Below, piece by piece: positions 39,976 to 49,057 of a stretch of 64,000 nt of DNA. Under the pieces are notes generated by a model. That model was not told the origin of the DNA. It saw only the letters and a list, made by a program, of their open reading frames with translations, and ran no database searches. Origin of the DNA: Corynebacterium appendicis CIP 107643 (GTDB taxonomy: Bacteria > Actinomycetota > Actinomycetes > Mycobacteriales > Mycobacteriaceae); contig NZ_CP046976.1 in assembly GCF_030408415.1 (NCBI RefSeq), forward strand, positions 1,116,001-1,180,000. Reading direction: 5' to 3'. Both the position numbers and the translations under genes were made by a program. How positions within the stretch are numbered: position 1 is the stretch's first letter; the number at the start of each line of letters is the position of its first letter.

Positions 39976-40980
39976 GTGAAGATCACGCAGCTTTACGACG
40001 CACTGTTGCTCGACCTCGACGGCACCGTCTGGACGGGCGACACCGCCATTCCGAATGCGGTGAAAGCCGTCACCCAGGCGAAAAAAGCAGGTGTGGCCGC
40101 CGCTTACATCACGAATAATGCCTCGCGCCCTCCCGCTGAAGTAGCCGCAAAACTGACTGGCATGGGATTGGCGAGCGAACCGGCAGATGTGTTGACGTCG
40201 GCTCAGGCCGCGGTGCAGCTGGCTACCAAGCACGCAAGCGAGGGCGATCCGATCCTCGTCGTCGGTGCCCCATCCTTTGCCGACCTTGTGCGCGAGGCAG
40301 GCTTCGTTCCGGTCACGTCCGCCGACGAGCACCCCGCAGTCGTGCTCCACGGCCATTCGCCGGACAACGGCTGGCGTCAGCTCTCCGAAGCAGCGCTCGC
40401 GGTCGCGCAGGGCGCGACGTACATCGCCAGCAATCTGGACACGACCCTGCCGATGGACCGCGGCTTGATGGTCGGCAACGGTTCCATGGTCGCGGCGGTG
40501 ACCAGCGCGACCGGCGTGGTCCCACAGGCGGCCGGCAAACCGGAACCCGCCATGTTCGACCTCGCGAAAGAGAACCTCGGCTCCGCACGTCCGCTCGCAG
40601 TCGGCGACCGCCTGGACACGGACATCGCCGGCGGTGTCGCGGCGCAGATGGATGCCCTCCACGTACTCACGGGTGTCTCCGGCCCACTGGCGCTCATCGC
40701 GGCGCCGTCGACGCAGCGCCCGACGCTGATCGCGGAGGATTTGAGCGTGCTCATCGACGACGTGGACGTGGATGACCTCCGCCCTGCACCGCAGGGAGGA
40801 TTCACCGCTCGTCGCGACGGCGACGAGATCGTGCTCGACGGAGGAGATACAGGGGCGACACCGCTGCAGGCACTGCGCACAGCGCTCTTCGTCGCGTGGG
40901 CAGATGAAAAGGATAACGCGTCAGTCGTCGTCACGCCTGCGTCCGATGCGGCGCGTGCCGCGACCCAGGCATGGTGGTGA
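39976..40980 (+). CDS. HAD-superfamily subfamily IIA phosphatase (NagD/PGP-like)
   Basis: 334 residues from GTG 39976 with GGGGAGAG upstream. HAD motif I is LLDLDGTVWTGD (nucleophile Asp about 14). Motif II lies in AYITNNASRPP, and motif IV is VGDRLDTDIAGG. The type IIA cap lies between them. Homologues remove phosphate from small metabolites, including products of metabolic side reactions. The C-terminal ~80 residues extend past the usual HAD-IIA core. Confidence 0.9.
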   Translation: MKITQLYDALLLDLDGTVWTGDTAIPNAVKAVTQAKKAGVAAAYITNNASRPPAEVAAKLTGMGLASEPADVLTSAQAAVQLATKHASEGDPILVVGAPSFADLVREAGFVPVTSADEHPAVVLHGHSPDNGWRQLSEAALAVAQGATYIASNLDTTLPMDRGLMVGNGSMVAAVTSATGVVPQAAGKPEPAMFDLAKENLGSARPLAVGDRLDTDIAGGVAAQMDALHVLTGVSGPLALIAAPSTQRPTLIAEDLSVLIDDVDVDDLRPAPQGGFTARRDGDEIVLDGGDTGATPLQALRTALFVAWADEKDNASVVVTPASDAARAATQAWW

Positions 40981-41207
40981 GCGACATGGCACCGTCCGCC
41001 CCGAAACCCCATGACCCGCGCACACCGTCGATCAGCGTCGACGATCTGCGCGGGCAGTACGACGCGGCGCTGTTGTCCGACCCGCACTTGACGGAGCAGG
41101 GGCCAGACGGTGAAGAAGCGGCCGTCACTGACGAACTGGCTCTCGAGCTCGCGCGCTACGAGGCGGCGTACGGGGTCCTGGCATCCGCACTGCAGGACGG
41201 GGCGTAG
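40977..41207 (+). CDS. Small acidic protein of unknown function
   Basis: 76 residues from GTG 40977, which overlaps the HAD stop by four bases (GTGA). The chain is acidic with a Pro-rich start (MAPSAPKPHDPRTPS) and a helical end (ELALELARYEAAYGVLASAL). It ends three bases before tlyA, so it is part of that operon. I recognise no family; the tight coupling and clean frame argue for a real gene. Confidence 0.65.
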   Translation: MSDMAPSAPKPHDPRTPSISVDDLRGQYDAALLSDPHLTEQGPDGEEAAVTDELALELARYEAAYGVLASALQDGA

Positions 41208-41210
41208 CGC

Positions 41211-42038
41211 ATGCCGCCAGGAAGAAGAAGGCTCGACGCCGAGCTCGTCCGCCGCAAGATCGCCCGTTCCCGCGAGCAGGCCGTCGACTGGATCAAAGCA
41301 GGGCGTGTGGAAGTCGGCGGATTCGTGGCCAAAAAGCCGGCGACCATCGTGGAGCCGGACGCGTCCATCAAGGTCGCAAAAGCCGACGACGATGACTGGG
41401 CGTCGCGCGGTGCGCACAAGCTGCTCGGCGCGCTGGAAGCTCTCGAGCCGCAGGGTCTGACGGTCGAGGGCAAGCGTGCGCTGGACGCCGGAGCGTCGAC
41501 AGGCGGCTTCACGGACGTGCTGCTGCGCCGCGGCGCCAGCGAAGTCGTCGCTGTAGATGTCGGCTACGGGCAGCTGGTATGGCGGCTTCAAAATGATGAC
41601 CGCGTGAAAGTGCTCGACCGGACAAATATCCGTCACCTGACGCCTGAGCTCATGGACGGGCCCGCCGACCTGATGGTGGGCGACCTGTCGTTCATCTCGC
41701 TCGAACTGGTCCTCCCCGCGATCGCGGAGTGCATGTCCGACGGCGCGGACCTGTTGCCGATGGTCAAACCCCAATTCGAAGTGGGCAAAGACCGCCTCGG
41801 CACTGGCGGCGTGGTGCGGTCGCCGGAACTGCGCGAGGAAGTGACTCTCGATGTCGCGCGGAAGGCACTCGAGCTCGGACTCAGCTGCAGAGCGGCAACG
41901 GCATCTCCGCTTCCCGGGCCGAGCGGGAACGTAGAATACTTCCTATGGCTCGTCCGCGACGGTGGCGCAAGCGCACCGGGCGACGATGAACTAGCCCGGA
42001 TGATTTACCGGGCGGTAGAGGAAGGACCGATGAACTGA
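41211..42038 (+). CDS. tlyA: TlyA-family rRNA 2'-O-methyltransferase
   Basis: 275 residues. The N-terminal S4 domain (RRLDAELVRRKIARSREQAV) is followed by an FtsJ-like Rossmann methyltransferase with ASRGAHKLLGALEA, the SAM loop ALDAGASTGGFTDVLL and VGDLSFISLELVLPAI. In mycobacteria TlyA methylates 16S and 23S rRNA and makes ribosomes sensitive to capreomycin. The order tlyA-nadK-recN is conserved in actinobacteria. Its stop shares one base with the nadK start. Confidence 0.92.
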   Translation: MPPGRRRLDAELVRRKIARSREQAVDWIKAGRVEVGGFVAKKPATIVEPDASIKVAKADDDDWASRGAHKLLGALEALEPQGLTVEGKRALDAGASTGGFTDVLLRRGASEVVAVDVGYGQLVWRLQNDDRVKVLDRTNIRHLTPELMDGPADLMVGDLSFISLELVLPAIAECMSDGADLLPMVKPQFEVGKDRLGTGGVVRSPELREEVTLDVARKALELGLSCRAATASPLPGPSGNVEYFLWLVRDGGASAPGDDELARMIYRAVEEGPMN

Positions 42039-43048
42039 TGGCCGCAGATGGTGCCCAGGATCATGTCGGCGGCGAGGTAACCTCCGCCGACAATAGCGAC
42101 CGCATCGTCCTCCTCGTTCCGCACACCCGTCGCGAAGGAAATATCGCCTCGGCGAACCGCGCCACCGAGCTCCTGCTGGAAGCGGGACTGACGGTGCGTC
42201 TGCTCGGCGACCGCGACGTTCCCTTCACCGACAACTACCCGGCGCTCGCCAGCCTAGACACCGTTGACCCCGGGCCGGAGGCGGCGAAGGACTGCGAACT
42301 CGTGCTCGTCCTCGGCGGCGACGGCACTTTCCTGGGGGCGGCCGGCATGGCGCGCGAACAGGACGTGCCGGTGCTGGGCATCAACCTGGGCCACATCGGC
42401 TTCCTCGCCGAATGGGAGGAAGACAGCCTGGAAACGGCGATCCGCCGGGTCATCGACCGCAACTACAAAGTGGTGGACCGCATGACCATCGACATCACGG
42501 TGCACGATTCCAACAACGACCTGGTGGGGGAGAGCTGGGCGCTCAACGAGGCGAGCTTGGAGAATATCGACCGCAGCGGCGTCCTCGATGCGATTCTCGA
42601 AGTGGACTTCCGCCCGGTGAGTTCCTTCGGTTGCGACGGTGTGCTCATTTCCACCCCGACGGGGTCGACTGCTTATGCCTTCTCAGCGGGCGGCCCGATT
42701 CTGTGGCCGGAGCTCGACGCCATCCTGGTGGTGCCGAATAACGCGCATGCGCTGTTCACCACTCCGCTCGTGGTCGCGCCCGAGTCGACAGTGGCGGTCG
42801 AGTCGTTGATCACCACCACGTACGGCAAGGTCGTCGCCGACGGCATCCGCCAGCTGGACATGCCGCCAGGCTCGCGCTTGGAGGTCGTGCACGGCCACCG
42901 CCCGGTCCGCCTCGTCCGCCTCGACGACAGCCCGTTCACCGACCGTCTCGTGCGCAAGCTGCACCTGCCGGTCAACGGTTGGCGCGGCCCGGTGGTCAAA
43001 GACGACAACTCGTATTCTGATTCCGTCACCCGCCGCGAAGCGCACTAG
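42038..43048 (+). CDS. nadK: NAD kinase
   Basis: 336 residues. It makes NADP from NAD with ATP or polyphosphate. The GGDG motif is LVLVLGGDGTFLGAA (about residue 90). The conserved NLGHIGFLAEWE follows, then GCDGVLISTPTGSTAYAFSAG in the C-terminal beta domain. ATG overlaps the tlyA stop by one base (TGATG). The first ~25 residues are variable. Confidence 0.95.
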   Translation: MAADGAQDHVGGEVTSADNSDRIVLLVPHTRREGNIASANRATELLLEAGLTVRLLGDRDVPFTDNYPALASLDTVDPGPEAAKDCELVLVLGGDGTFLGAAGMAREQDVPVLGINLGHIGFLAEWEEDSLETAIRRVIDRNYKVVDRMTIDITVHDSNNDLVGESWALNEASLENIDRSGVLDAILEVDFRPVSSFGCDGVLISTPTGSTAYAFSAGGPILWPELDAILVVPNNAHALFTTPLVVAPESTVAVESLITTTYGKVVADGIRQLDMPPGSRLEVVHGHRPVRLVRLDDSPFTDRLVRKLHLPVNGWRGPVVKDDNSYSDSVTRREAH

Positions 43049-43093
43049 CGCATGCCGCGGCATTCGTCCCCGAAGAAACGCGACAAGGTCTGC

Positions 43094-44821
43094 ATGCTCG
43101 TAGAAATCTCCATCGACAACCTCGGCGTCATCCCGCATTCGCACGTCGAATTCGCCCCGGGCCTCAACGTGCTCACGGGTGAAACGGGCGCGGGTAAGAC
43201 GATGGTGGTCACTGGTCTGCGCCTTCTCACCGGCGGCCGCGCCGACGCCTCGAAGGTCCGGACGGGCGCTGAGAAGGCAGGCGTCGAGGGAGCTTTCAAC
43301 GCGGATGCGCTCGACGAAGGAACCAAGCAACGCATCGTCGCGCTTATCGACGACACCGGTGCTTCCCCCGACGAGAACGGCGAATACCTTGCCGCCCGCA
43401 CGGTGAAAGCCTCCGGCCGCTCCCGGGCGCACCTCGGCGGGCGCACCGTGCCTGCGGCGACGCTGGCCGACTTCACTGGCGAACTGCTCACTATTCACGG
43501 CCAAAACGACCAGCTGCGCCTGCTGTCTCCGGCGGAGCAGCTCAATGCACTCGACTCATACGACCCTGAAATCGCCCCGTTGAAGGAGAGCTACCGCGAA
43601 GCGTTCACCGCCTGGCGGGCGGCCTCCAAAGATCTCGAGGAGCGCGTGAATAAGCGCCGCGAGCTCGCCCAGGAAGTCGACCGCCTGACCTTCGCTGTGG
43701 GGGAGATCGACGAGGTCGCCCCGGAGGTCGGGGAGGATGCCGAGCTGGTCACAGCCGTCAACCGTCTGCAGGACGTGGATGCGTTGCGCGAGGCCGCTCA
43801 GGAAGCGATCGTGGCCATCGACGGCCCGGATGCTGTCGGGGAATTCGGCGGCGACGATGACACAGCCTCTGATCTCGTCGGCCGCGCTGCGTCGGCTCTG
43901 AGCGGTTCGAGCGACGAGCAGCTGCGCGCATTGGGTGAGCAGCTCGGGGAGGTCGCCTCGGTGCTGTCCTCGGTGTCGGGTGAGCTCGGCATGTACCTTT
44001 CCGAGCTGCCCAGCGATCCGGAGGAGCTCGAGCGTCTCTTGCAGCGCCAGCAGGAATTGAAGGGGCTCACCCGCAAATACGCCCCGGATATAGAAGGCGT
44101 GCTTGCCTGGCGCGATAAAGCGCAGGCCCGCCTCCAGTCGATCGACACTTCTGCTGAGGCGCTGGACAAGCTGAAAAAGCAGGTCGCCGAACACAAGAAG
44201 GCCATGGTCGCGCGGGCGAAGAAGTTGACTAAGGCCCGCACGGCCGCGGCAGCCACACTTGCCGATGCAGTGACAGAGGAGCTGCGCGGTCTGGCGATGC
44301 CGAAGGCCCGGATCACGGTGAATGTGGAGCCCCAGGACTACGACCGTACTGGCGCCGACGCCGTGGAACTGCGCCTCGCCCCAAACGACGCGCTGGAACC
44401 GCAGCCGCTGGCGTCAAGCGCATCGGGCGGCGAGCTCTCCCGCGTGATGCTGGCTCTCGAAGTGATTCTCTCCGCTCAGCGCGGCGGAGCCACCTTGGTC
44501 TTCGACGAGGTAGATGCCGGTGTCGGTGGACGCGCGGCCGTGGAAATCGGCCGCCGGCTGGCGCGCCTGGCGCTCAACAACCAGGTCATCGTGGTGACGC
44601 ACCTGCCGCAGGTCGCCGCCTATGCCGACAACCACCTGCACGTGTCCAAGAATGTCGGCGACGAGGCAGTCACCTCAGGCGTGAGGGAACTGCACGGCGA
44701 CGAGCGCGTCGACGAGCTCGCCCGCATGCTCGCCGGCATGGACGATTCCGCATCCGGCAAAGCCCACGCCGCCGAGTTGCTCGACAAGGCCCGCGCCGAC
44801 GTGGAGAGCTACCGCGCGTAA
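43094..44821 (+). CDS. recN: DNA repair protein RecN
   Basis: 575 residues from ATG 43094 (AAGG five bases upstream); ATG 43052 would add 14 unrelated residues. An SMC-like ATPase that acts on double-strand breaks. The N-terminal half-site has LVEISIDNLGVI and GLNVLTGETGAGKTMVV. Coiled coils fill about 160-380. The C-terminal half-site shows ASGGELSRVMLALEVIL and LVFDEVDAGVGG (Walker B). A GCTTATCGACG copy encodes ALIDD near residue 85. Confidence 0.95.
   Translation: MLVEISIDNLGVIPHSHVEFAPGLNVLTGETGAGKTMVVTGLRLLTGGRADASKVRTGAEKAGVEGAFNADALDEGTKQRIVALIDDTGASPDENGEYLAARTVKASGRSRAHLGGRTVPAATLADFTGELLTIHGQNDQLRLLSPAEQLNALDSYDPEIAPLKESYREAFTAWRAASKDLEERVNKRRELAQEVDRLTFAVGEIDEVAPEVGEDAELVTAVNRLQDVDALREAAQEAIVAIDGPDAVGEFGGDDDTASDLVGRAASALSGSSDEQLRALGEQLGEVASVLSSVSGELGMYLSELPSDPEELERLLQRQQELKGLTRKYAPDIEGVLAWRDKAQARLQSIDTSAEALDKLKKQVAEHKKAMVARAKKLTKARTAAAATLADAVTEELRGLAMPKARITVNVEPQDYDRTGADAVELRLAPNDALEPQPLASSASGGELSRVMLALEVILSAQRGGATLVFDEVDAGVGGRAAVEIGRRLARLALNNQVIVVTHLPQVAAYADNHLHVSKNVGDEAVTSGVRELHGDERVDELARMLAGMDDSASGKAHAAELLDKARADVESYRA
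43342..43352 (+). repeat. GCTTATCGACG motif, copy 15
   Basis: Within recN, read as CTT-ATC-GAC (Leu-Ile-Asp). Confidence 0.85.
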
Positions 44822-44931
44822 ATAACTGGACCGGCACAGCGTTTCCCTCGGCGATTCCCGCGGTGTTTTCTTGAACGTCTCTCCGCGCGCCTTCACCGAA
44901 TAGCCTGCGCCGACGGGCAGAATCGTTAGCC

Positions 44932-46329
44932 ATGAGCTCAACTTCCCGTACTCCCTCCGCCGACAAGAACGGCACGAAGGCATCCACCTCCGGCAGCGCA
45001 TCCAGCAGTACGAAGGTGACGGCGCAGCCGGAGAAGAAGACTGCGCAGAAGCCAGCCAAGAAGACAGTTGAGAAAACTGCCGAGAAGCCAGCTAAGAAAG
45101 TCGAGACGTCCACCAGGCAGACGGTAGACAACCCGGTCAAGAAGACCGCCGACACTACGGTCATCACTGAGACGATCACCGGCTCCCTGCGCGACTGCAC
45201 CCCGCAGGGTAAGGGCATGCGCAGGTTCCACGAAGGGGATATCGCCATCGTCGACGCGCCGGACATGAGCCGCCGTGAGGCGCAGGCGCTCGTCGAAAAA
45301 CATCCCTCCGCAGTGGTCAATATCGCGCAGTTCTCCACGGGTAATATCCCCAATTACGGGCCGCAGCTGCTGCTCGACGCCGGTATTCCGCTGCTGGAGA
45401 ACGCCGGTGCAGCGACCCGCGGTTCTTTCCGCGACGGTAAGAAGGGCTCCGTCACCGCCGACGGCGAGGTGCGAGCCGGTAAGAAGCCTATCGCGCAGGC
45501 CGACGCTGTCGACCGTGCATTGGCCGACAGCTCCTTCGATGAGTCGCAGCAGCACCTCGTCGACCACATGGAGGCGTATTTCGGCAATTCGATCGAGTTC
45601 ATCCACACCGAATCGCCGTTGCTTGTCGACGGCGTCGGCGTGCCCGAGCTCGGCGACGCGATGGAGGGGCGCAGGGTTCTCATCGTCAGCCCGACTGCGA
45701 ACACCCGCGAGCGCGTGGAACCCATGCGCAACTTCATCCGCGAATTCCAGCCGGTCATCATCGGCGTTGGAGCCGCGGTGGACGCGCTGCTGGATAGCGG
45801 GTACTCCTGTGATTTCATCGTCGGCGACCCGGCGGACATCTCCAACGACAACCTGCGCGGCGATGCCCGCGTGATTCTTCCGGCGGACCCGGACGGACAT
45901 GCCGCTGGTTTGGAGCGAATTCAGGACCTGGGCGTGGGTGCCGTGACCTTCCCGGCTGCGACGGATTCTCCGACTGATCTCGCCATCCTGCTCGCTGTAT
46001 TCCACGATGCAGAGACCATCGTCACCGTCGGCGACGGGCTCGACCTCGACCGCATCTTCGCCGGCGACGAGGATGCGACCCCGGCGGCAATGCTCACCCG
46101 TCTGAAGGCCGGCAACCGCATCGTCGACTCCCGCGTCATTGAGAACCTCTACGCGAAGTCTTCCTCCGGTGCGGGGCTCGCGTGGGCGTGGGCCATCCTC
46201 GGCCTGCTCGTCGCGGTCGCCACCGTGATCCTGATTGTCGGTCTGGTGGGCAACGGTTCGTTCGTGGACAACCTCATCGACACGTGGAATAACTTCGCCC
46301 TGACAGTTCAGAACCTGTTCTCGCGCTAA
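44932..46329 (+). CDS. steA: SteA-like cytokinetic ring protein
   Basis: 465 residues. The globular part (about 90-420) shows GSLRDCTPQGKGMRRFHEGD, AIVDAPDMSRREAQ and DFIVGDPADISNDNLRGDAR, a family related to thiamin pyrophosphokinase catalytic folds. One C-terminal membrane helix follows (AWAWAILGLLVAVATVILIV). In C. glutamicum SteA and its partner SteB act in cell division and daughter cell separation. The first ~75 residues are a Lys/Thr/Ala/Pro-rich low-complexity extension with repeats of the kind PAKKTVEKTAEKPAKK. steB follows 20 bases downstream. Confidence 0.88.
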   Translation: MSSTSRTPSADKNGTKASTSGSASSSTKVTAQPEKKTAQKPAKKTVEKTAEKPAKKVETSTRQTVDNPVKKTADTTVITETITGSLRDCTPQGKGMRRFHEGDIAIVDAPDMSRREAQALVEKHPSAVVNIAQFSTGNIPNYGPQLLLDAGIPLLENAGAATRGSFRDGKKGSVTADGEVRAGKKPIAQADAVDRALADSSFDESQQHLVDHMEAYFGNSIEFIHTESPLLVDGVGVPELGDAMEGRRVLIVSPTANTRERVEPMRNFIREFQPVIIGVGAAVDALLDSGYSCDFIVGDPADISNDNLRGDARVILPADPDGHAAGLERIQDLGVGAVTFPAATDSPTDLAILLAVFHDAETIVTVGDGLDLDRIFAGDEDATPAAMLTRLKAGNRIVDSRVIENLYAKSSSGAGLAWAWAILGLLVAVATVILIVGLVGNGSFVDNLIDTWNNFALTVQNLFSR

Positions 46330-46349
46330 AAGAGAGGAATCGCTTCAAC

Positions 46350-47348
46350 ATGCCGAAGAAGAAGACCGGAGCACCGGGTTTGGTGGCAAGCGGCCTCGCG
46401 TGGGGCGTTGCAGCCGGCATTGCATTGGGCGCGCTCGTCGTCGCACCGTCCATGGCGCCGATCGCCGACAACAGTTTCAACAACATCACGGGCAGCTCGT
46501 CCGGCGAGGCCGGAAGCGGCACTGCCACAGATGAGGCGTCACAGCGCCAAGTCGACGCGGCCAACGCATTGCTCGGAAACACCTCCACCGAGATCGTCAA
46601 CGGCGCGCTCGATCAGCGTCCGTTCATGATCATCCGCACGCCGGACGCCAACGCCGACGATGTGGACGTGACCAGCTGGCTGGCCAAACAGGCTGGCGGA
46701 ATTGGCTCGGGCCAGATCACGCTCACCGATAAATTCCTGTCCGCAGAGGGAGCGGACGAGCTTCGATCGGTCATTGCCACGACTCTGCCGGCCGGCGCGC
46801 AGCTCTCCGTTGACAACCAGGCACCCGGTGTCCACGCCGGCGAATCCCTCGGGGCAGCGTTGATGTTCGACCCGAAAGGCGACCAGCCGCTGGCCACCGT
46901 CGACGACCGGGCTGTGGTGCTCCAGGCACTACGCGACGCCGGGTTCATCGAGTACGAGGACGGCACGATCACCCCGGCACAGGGCATCATCCTGGTCACC
47001 GGAGGCGCCCTCAACGAGGACGAGGCCGAGAACAACAAGGACGAAAGCAACGCCTACTCCGCTACCGTGATGGCCGACTTCGCCCGCGCGCTCGACTCGA
47101 AGGGCGACGCAGTGGTGCTCGCTGGTCGCCGTGGCGCCGCAGCCGAGAAGGGCTCGATCGCGCAGCTGCGCTCCGACGAGAAGTCGAAGGTCTCCACCGT
47201 CGATTCGCTGGAGTCCGAGACCGGCCGCATCTCCACCGTTCTGGCACTGGCCGAGCAAATCAACGGCGGTTCCGGGGCATACGGTTCGGCGTCAAACGCG
47301 AACGCTGAGATGCCTGCGCCGAAGCCGGCGCCGCGCCGCGAGAACTAG
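46350..47348 (+). CDS. steB: SteB-like partner of SteA (MctB/copper transporter domain family)
   Basis: 332 residues. One N-terminal membrane helix (LVASGLAWGVAAGIALGALVV, first 20 residues of it shown by hydrophobicity) anchors an extracytoplasmic domain related to the MctB copper-transport protein of mycobacteria. A Ser/Gly-rich linker (about 45-65) precedes the folded part. The pairing with steA is the same as in C. glutamicum, where the two act together in cell separation. AGAGAGGAA precedes the start. Confidence 0.85.
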   Translation: MPKKKTGAPGLVASGLAWGVAAGIALGALVVAPSMAPIADNSFNNITGSSSGEAGSGTATDEASQRQVDAANALLGNTSTEIVNGALDQRPFMIIRTPDANADDVDVTSWLAKQAGGIGSGQITLTDKFLSAEGADELRSVIATTLPAGAQLSVDNQAPGVHAGESLGAALMFDPKGDQPLATVDDRAVVLQALRDAGFIEYEDGTITPAQGIILVTGGALNEDEAENNKDESNAYSATVMADFARALDSKGDAVVLAGRRGAAAEKGSIAQLRSDEKSKVSTVDSLESETGRISTVLALAEQINGGSGAYGSASNANAEMPAPKPAPRREN

Positions 47349-47357
47349 TCGCGGCGC

Positions 47358-47363
47358 TATCGT
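47358..47363 (+). promoter_or_regulatory. Putative -10 element for the Nudix gene
   Basis: TATCGT ends seven bases before the ATG at 47371, with no ribosome site between them. A leaderless mRNA is likely. Confidence 0.4.
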
Positions 47364-47370
47364 GGGCACC

Positions 47371-48039
47371 ATGTCTGATTCCGCACAGCGCCACCAATTC
47401 AAGGTCACGGATTCGGAGTTGCTTATCGACGCTCCGATTCTCGCCCTCCGCCGCGACACCGTCACCATGCCAGGTGGCACGACGGCCACGCGCGAGGTGG
47501 TGGAGCACTTCGGCGCCGTCGCTGTCGTGGCCGTCGACGAGAACGATCGCATCGCCATGGTGGAGCAGTACCGCCATACCGTCGGCCGCCGCCTCTGGGA
47601 GCTTCCGGCGGGCCTGCTCGATTTCGACGGTGAGGACGCTCTCACCACCGCGAAGCGCGAACTCGTCGAGGAAGCAGGGCTTGAGGCGGAGAACTGGTCG
47701 GTGCTGGTGGACTTGGTCACCTCGCCGGGCTTCGCCGAAGAAGCTGTCCGCGTCTTCCTGGCCACCGGGCTCAGCGAGACGGAGCGCCCGGAGGCCGAGG
47801 ACGAGGAGGCGGACATGGAGTTCGCGTGGGTGCCCCTCGATGAAGCCCGCGCGGACGTGATGGCTGGAAGGATCTCTAACTCGATCGCGATCGCAGGCAT
47901 TCTCTCGGCCTCCGAGGTACTGGCAGGACGCACGGAGGCGCGCAGCACGGACACACCGTTCGAGCTTCGTCCCACGCACATGCCGGAGCGCCGCAGTGCA
48001 CAGGGAATCACGCCCGACATGAAGAAGATCCAGAACTAG
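47371..48039 (+). CDS. Nudix hydrolase, ADP-ribose pyrophosphatase-like
   Basis: 222 residues from ATG 47371. The Nudix box is GLLDFDGEDALTTAKRELVEEAGL with the catalytic REL-x-EE core (about residues 77-100; one extra residue between the first Gly and Glu is usual for this subfamily). VVAVDENDRIAMVEQYRHTVG and SPGFAEEAVRVFLATGL are typical of ADP-ribose pyrophosphatases, which hydrolyse ADP-ribose to AMP and ribose 5-phosphate. The last ~35 residues are not conserved. A GCTTATCGACG copy encodes LLIDAP near the N-terminus. Confidence 0.9.
   Translation: MSDSAQRHQFKVTDSELLIDAPILALRRDTVTMPGGTTATREVVEHFGAVAVVAVDENDRIAMVEQYRHTVGRRLWELPAGLLDFDGEDALTTAKRELVEEAGLEAENWSVLVDLVTSPGFAEEAVRVFLATGLSETERPEAEDEEADMEFAWVPLDEARADVMAGRISNSIAIAGILSASEVLAGRTEARSTDTPFELRPTHMPERRSAQGITPDMKKIQN
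47421..47431 (+). repeat. GCTTATCGACG motif, copy 16
   Basis: Within the Nudix hydrolase gene, read as CTT-ATC-GAC. Confidence 0.85.
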
Positions 48040-48063
48040 CAAGCACGAAACTGAAGGTCACCA

Positions 48064-48969
48064 GTGGACGCACGCACGGTCGGGCAGTTATGGCTCGACC
48101 ACCTCGCCGTCGAGCGCGGAGTATCCCCCAACACGCTGAGCAATTACCGCCGCGATGTGGAGCGCTACCTGGACTGGCTCGAGGACGCAGGCATAACAGA
48201 CCTGGGCGAGGTCGCGTCGACGGACCTTGAAGACTATGTCGCGGATCTGCGCCGTGGGGGAGACGGGAAGAAAGGATTGGCGGCGTCGTCGGCAAGCCGT
48301 GCGCTTGTCGTCGCGCGTGGCCTGCATAAATTCGCGGTGAGCGAAGGAGCTGTCGCAGCCGATGTCGCGGCAGGAGTGTCACCGCCGAAGGTGGGGGAGA
48401 AGCTACCGGACACGCTCACCATCGACGAGGTGGGCAAGCTTCTCGACGCTTGCCCCGACGAGACTCCCGCGCAGTTGCGCGATAAGGCGCTGCTCGAGGT
48501 GCTCTACGCCACCGGTGCACGTATATCCGAGCTCCTGGCGCTGGTCGTGGACGATATCGCGGAGACCCGCGACTTCATCAAAGTCACGGGCAAGGGCGAT
48601 AAGCAGCGCATCGTGCCCGTGGGCGGCGCGGCGCAACGGGCTCTCGAGGCTTACCTCGTGCGCGGCAGGCCGGCGTTGACGACCGGCAAGTCCCATGCCG
48701 TGTTCTTGAATAAGCGTGGCGGGGCGCTGTCCCGGCAGAGCTCGTGGACGATCATCAAGGACGCGGCTTCGCGCGCCGGCCTCGACAAAGCGATCTCCCC
48801 GCACACGATGCGCCACTCGTTCGCCACCCACCTGCTTGAGGGTGGGGCAGACGTGCGTACGGTCCAAGAGTTGCTCGGCCATGCCTCTGTCACGACGACT
48901 CAGATATACACCCACGTCACACCAGAAAACTTGCGTGAAGTATGGACTTCGTCGCATCCCCGTTCGTGA
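48064..48969 (+). CDS. xerD: Site-specific tyrosine recombinase XerD
   Basis: 301 residues from GTG 48064 with GAAGG upstream. It resolves chromosome dimers at dif together with XerC. An N-terminal SAM-like core-binding domain ([20 protein letters not shown]) precedes the catalytic domain with Arg in [13 protein letters not shown], Lys in [40 protein letters not shown] and the nucleophile Tyr in IYTHV. Its place before a parA-scpAB block is conserved in actinobacteria, which supports XerD rather than a phage integrase. Confidence 0.94.
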   Translation: MDARTVGQLWLDHLAVERGVSPNTLSNYRRDVERYLDWLEDAGITDLGEVASTDLEDYVADLRRGGDGKKGLAASSASRALVVARGLHKFAVSEGAVAADVAAGVSPPKVGEKLPDTLTIDEVGKLLDACPDETPAQLRDKALLEVLYATGARISELLALVVDDIAETRDFIKVTGKGDKQRIVPVGGAAQRALEAYLVRGRPALTTGKSHAVFLNKRGGALSRQSSWTIIKDAASRAGLDKAISPHTMRHSFATHLLEGGADVRTVQELLGHASVTTTQIYTHVTPENLREVWTSSHPRS

Positions 48970-49057
48970 CTGCGGACAAATGACAGCCGTGTAAGATGAC
49001 CATCAACAGCAAGGCGCATCGTTCGCGTTGACGCACGCGGGAAACGAAGGAGTGGCG

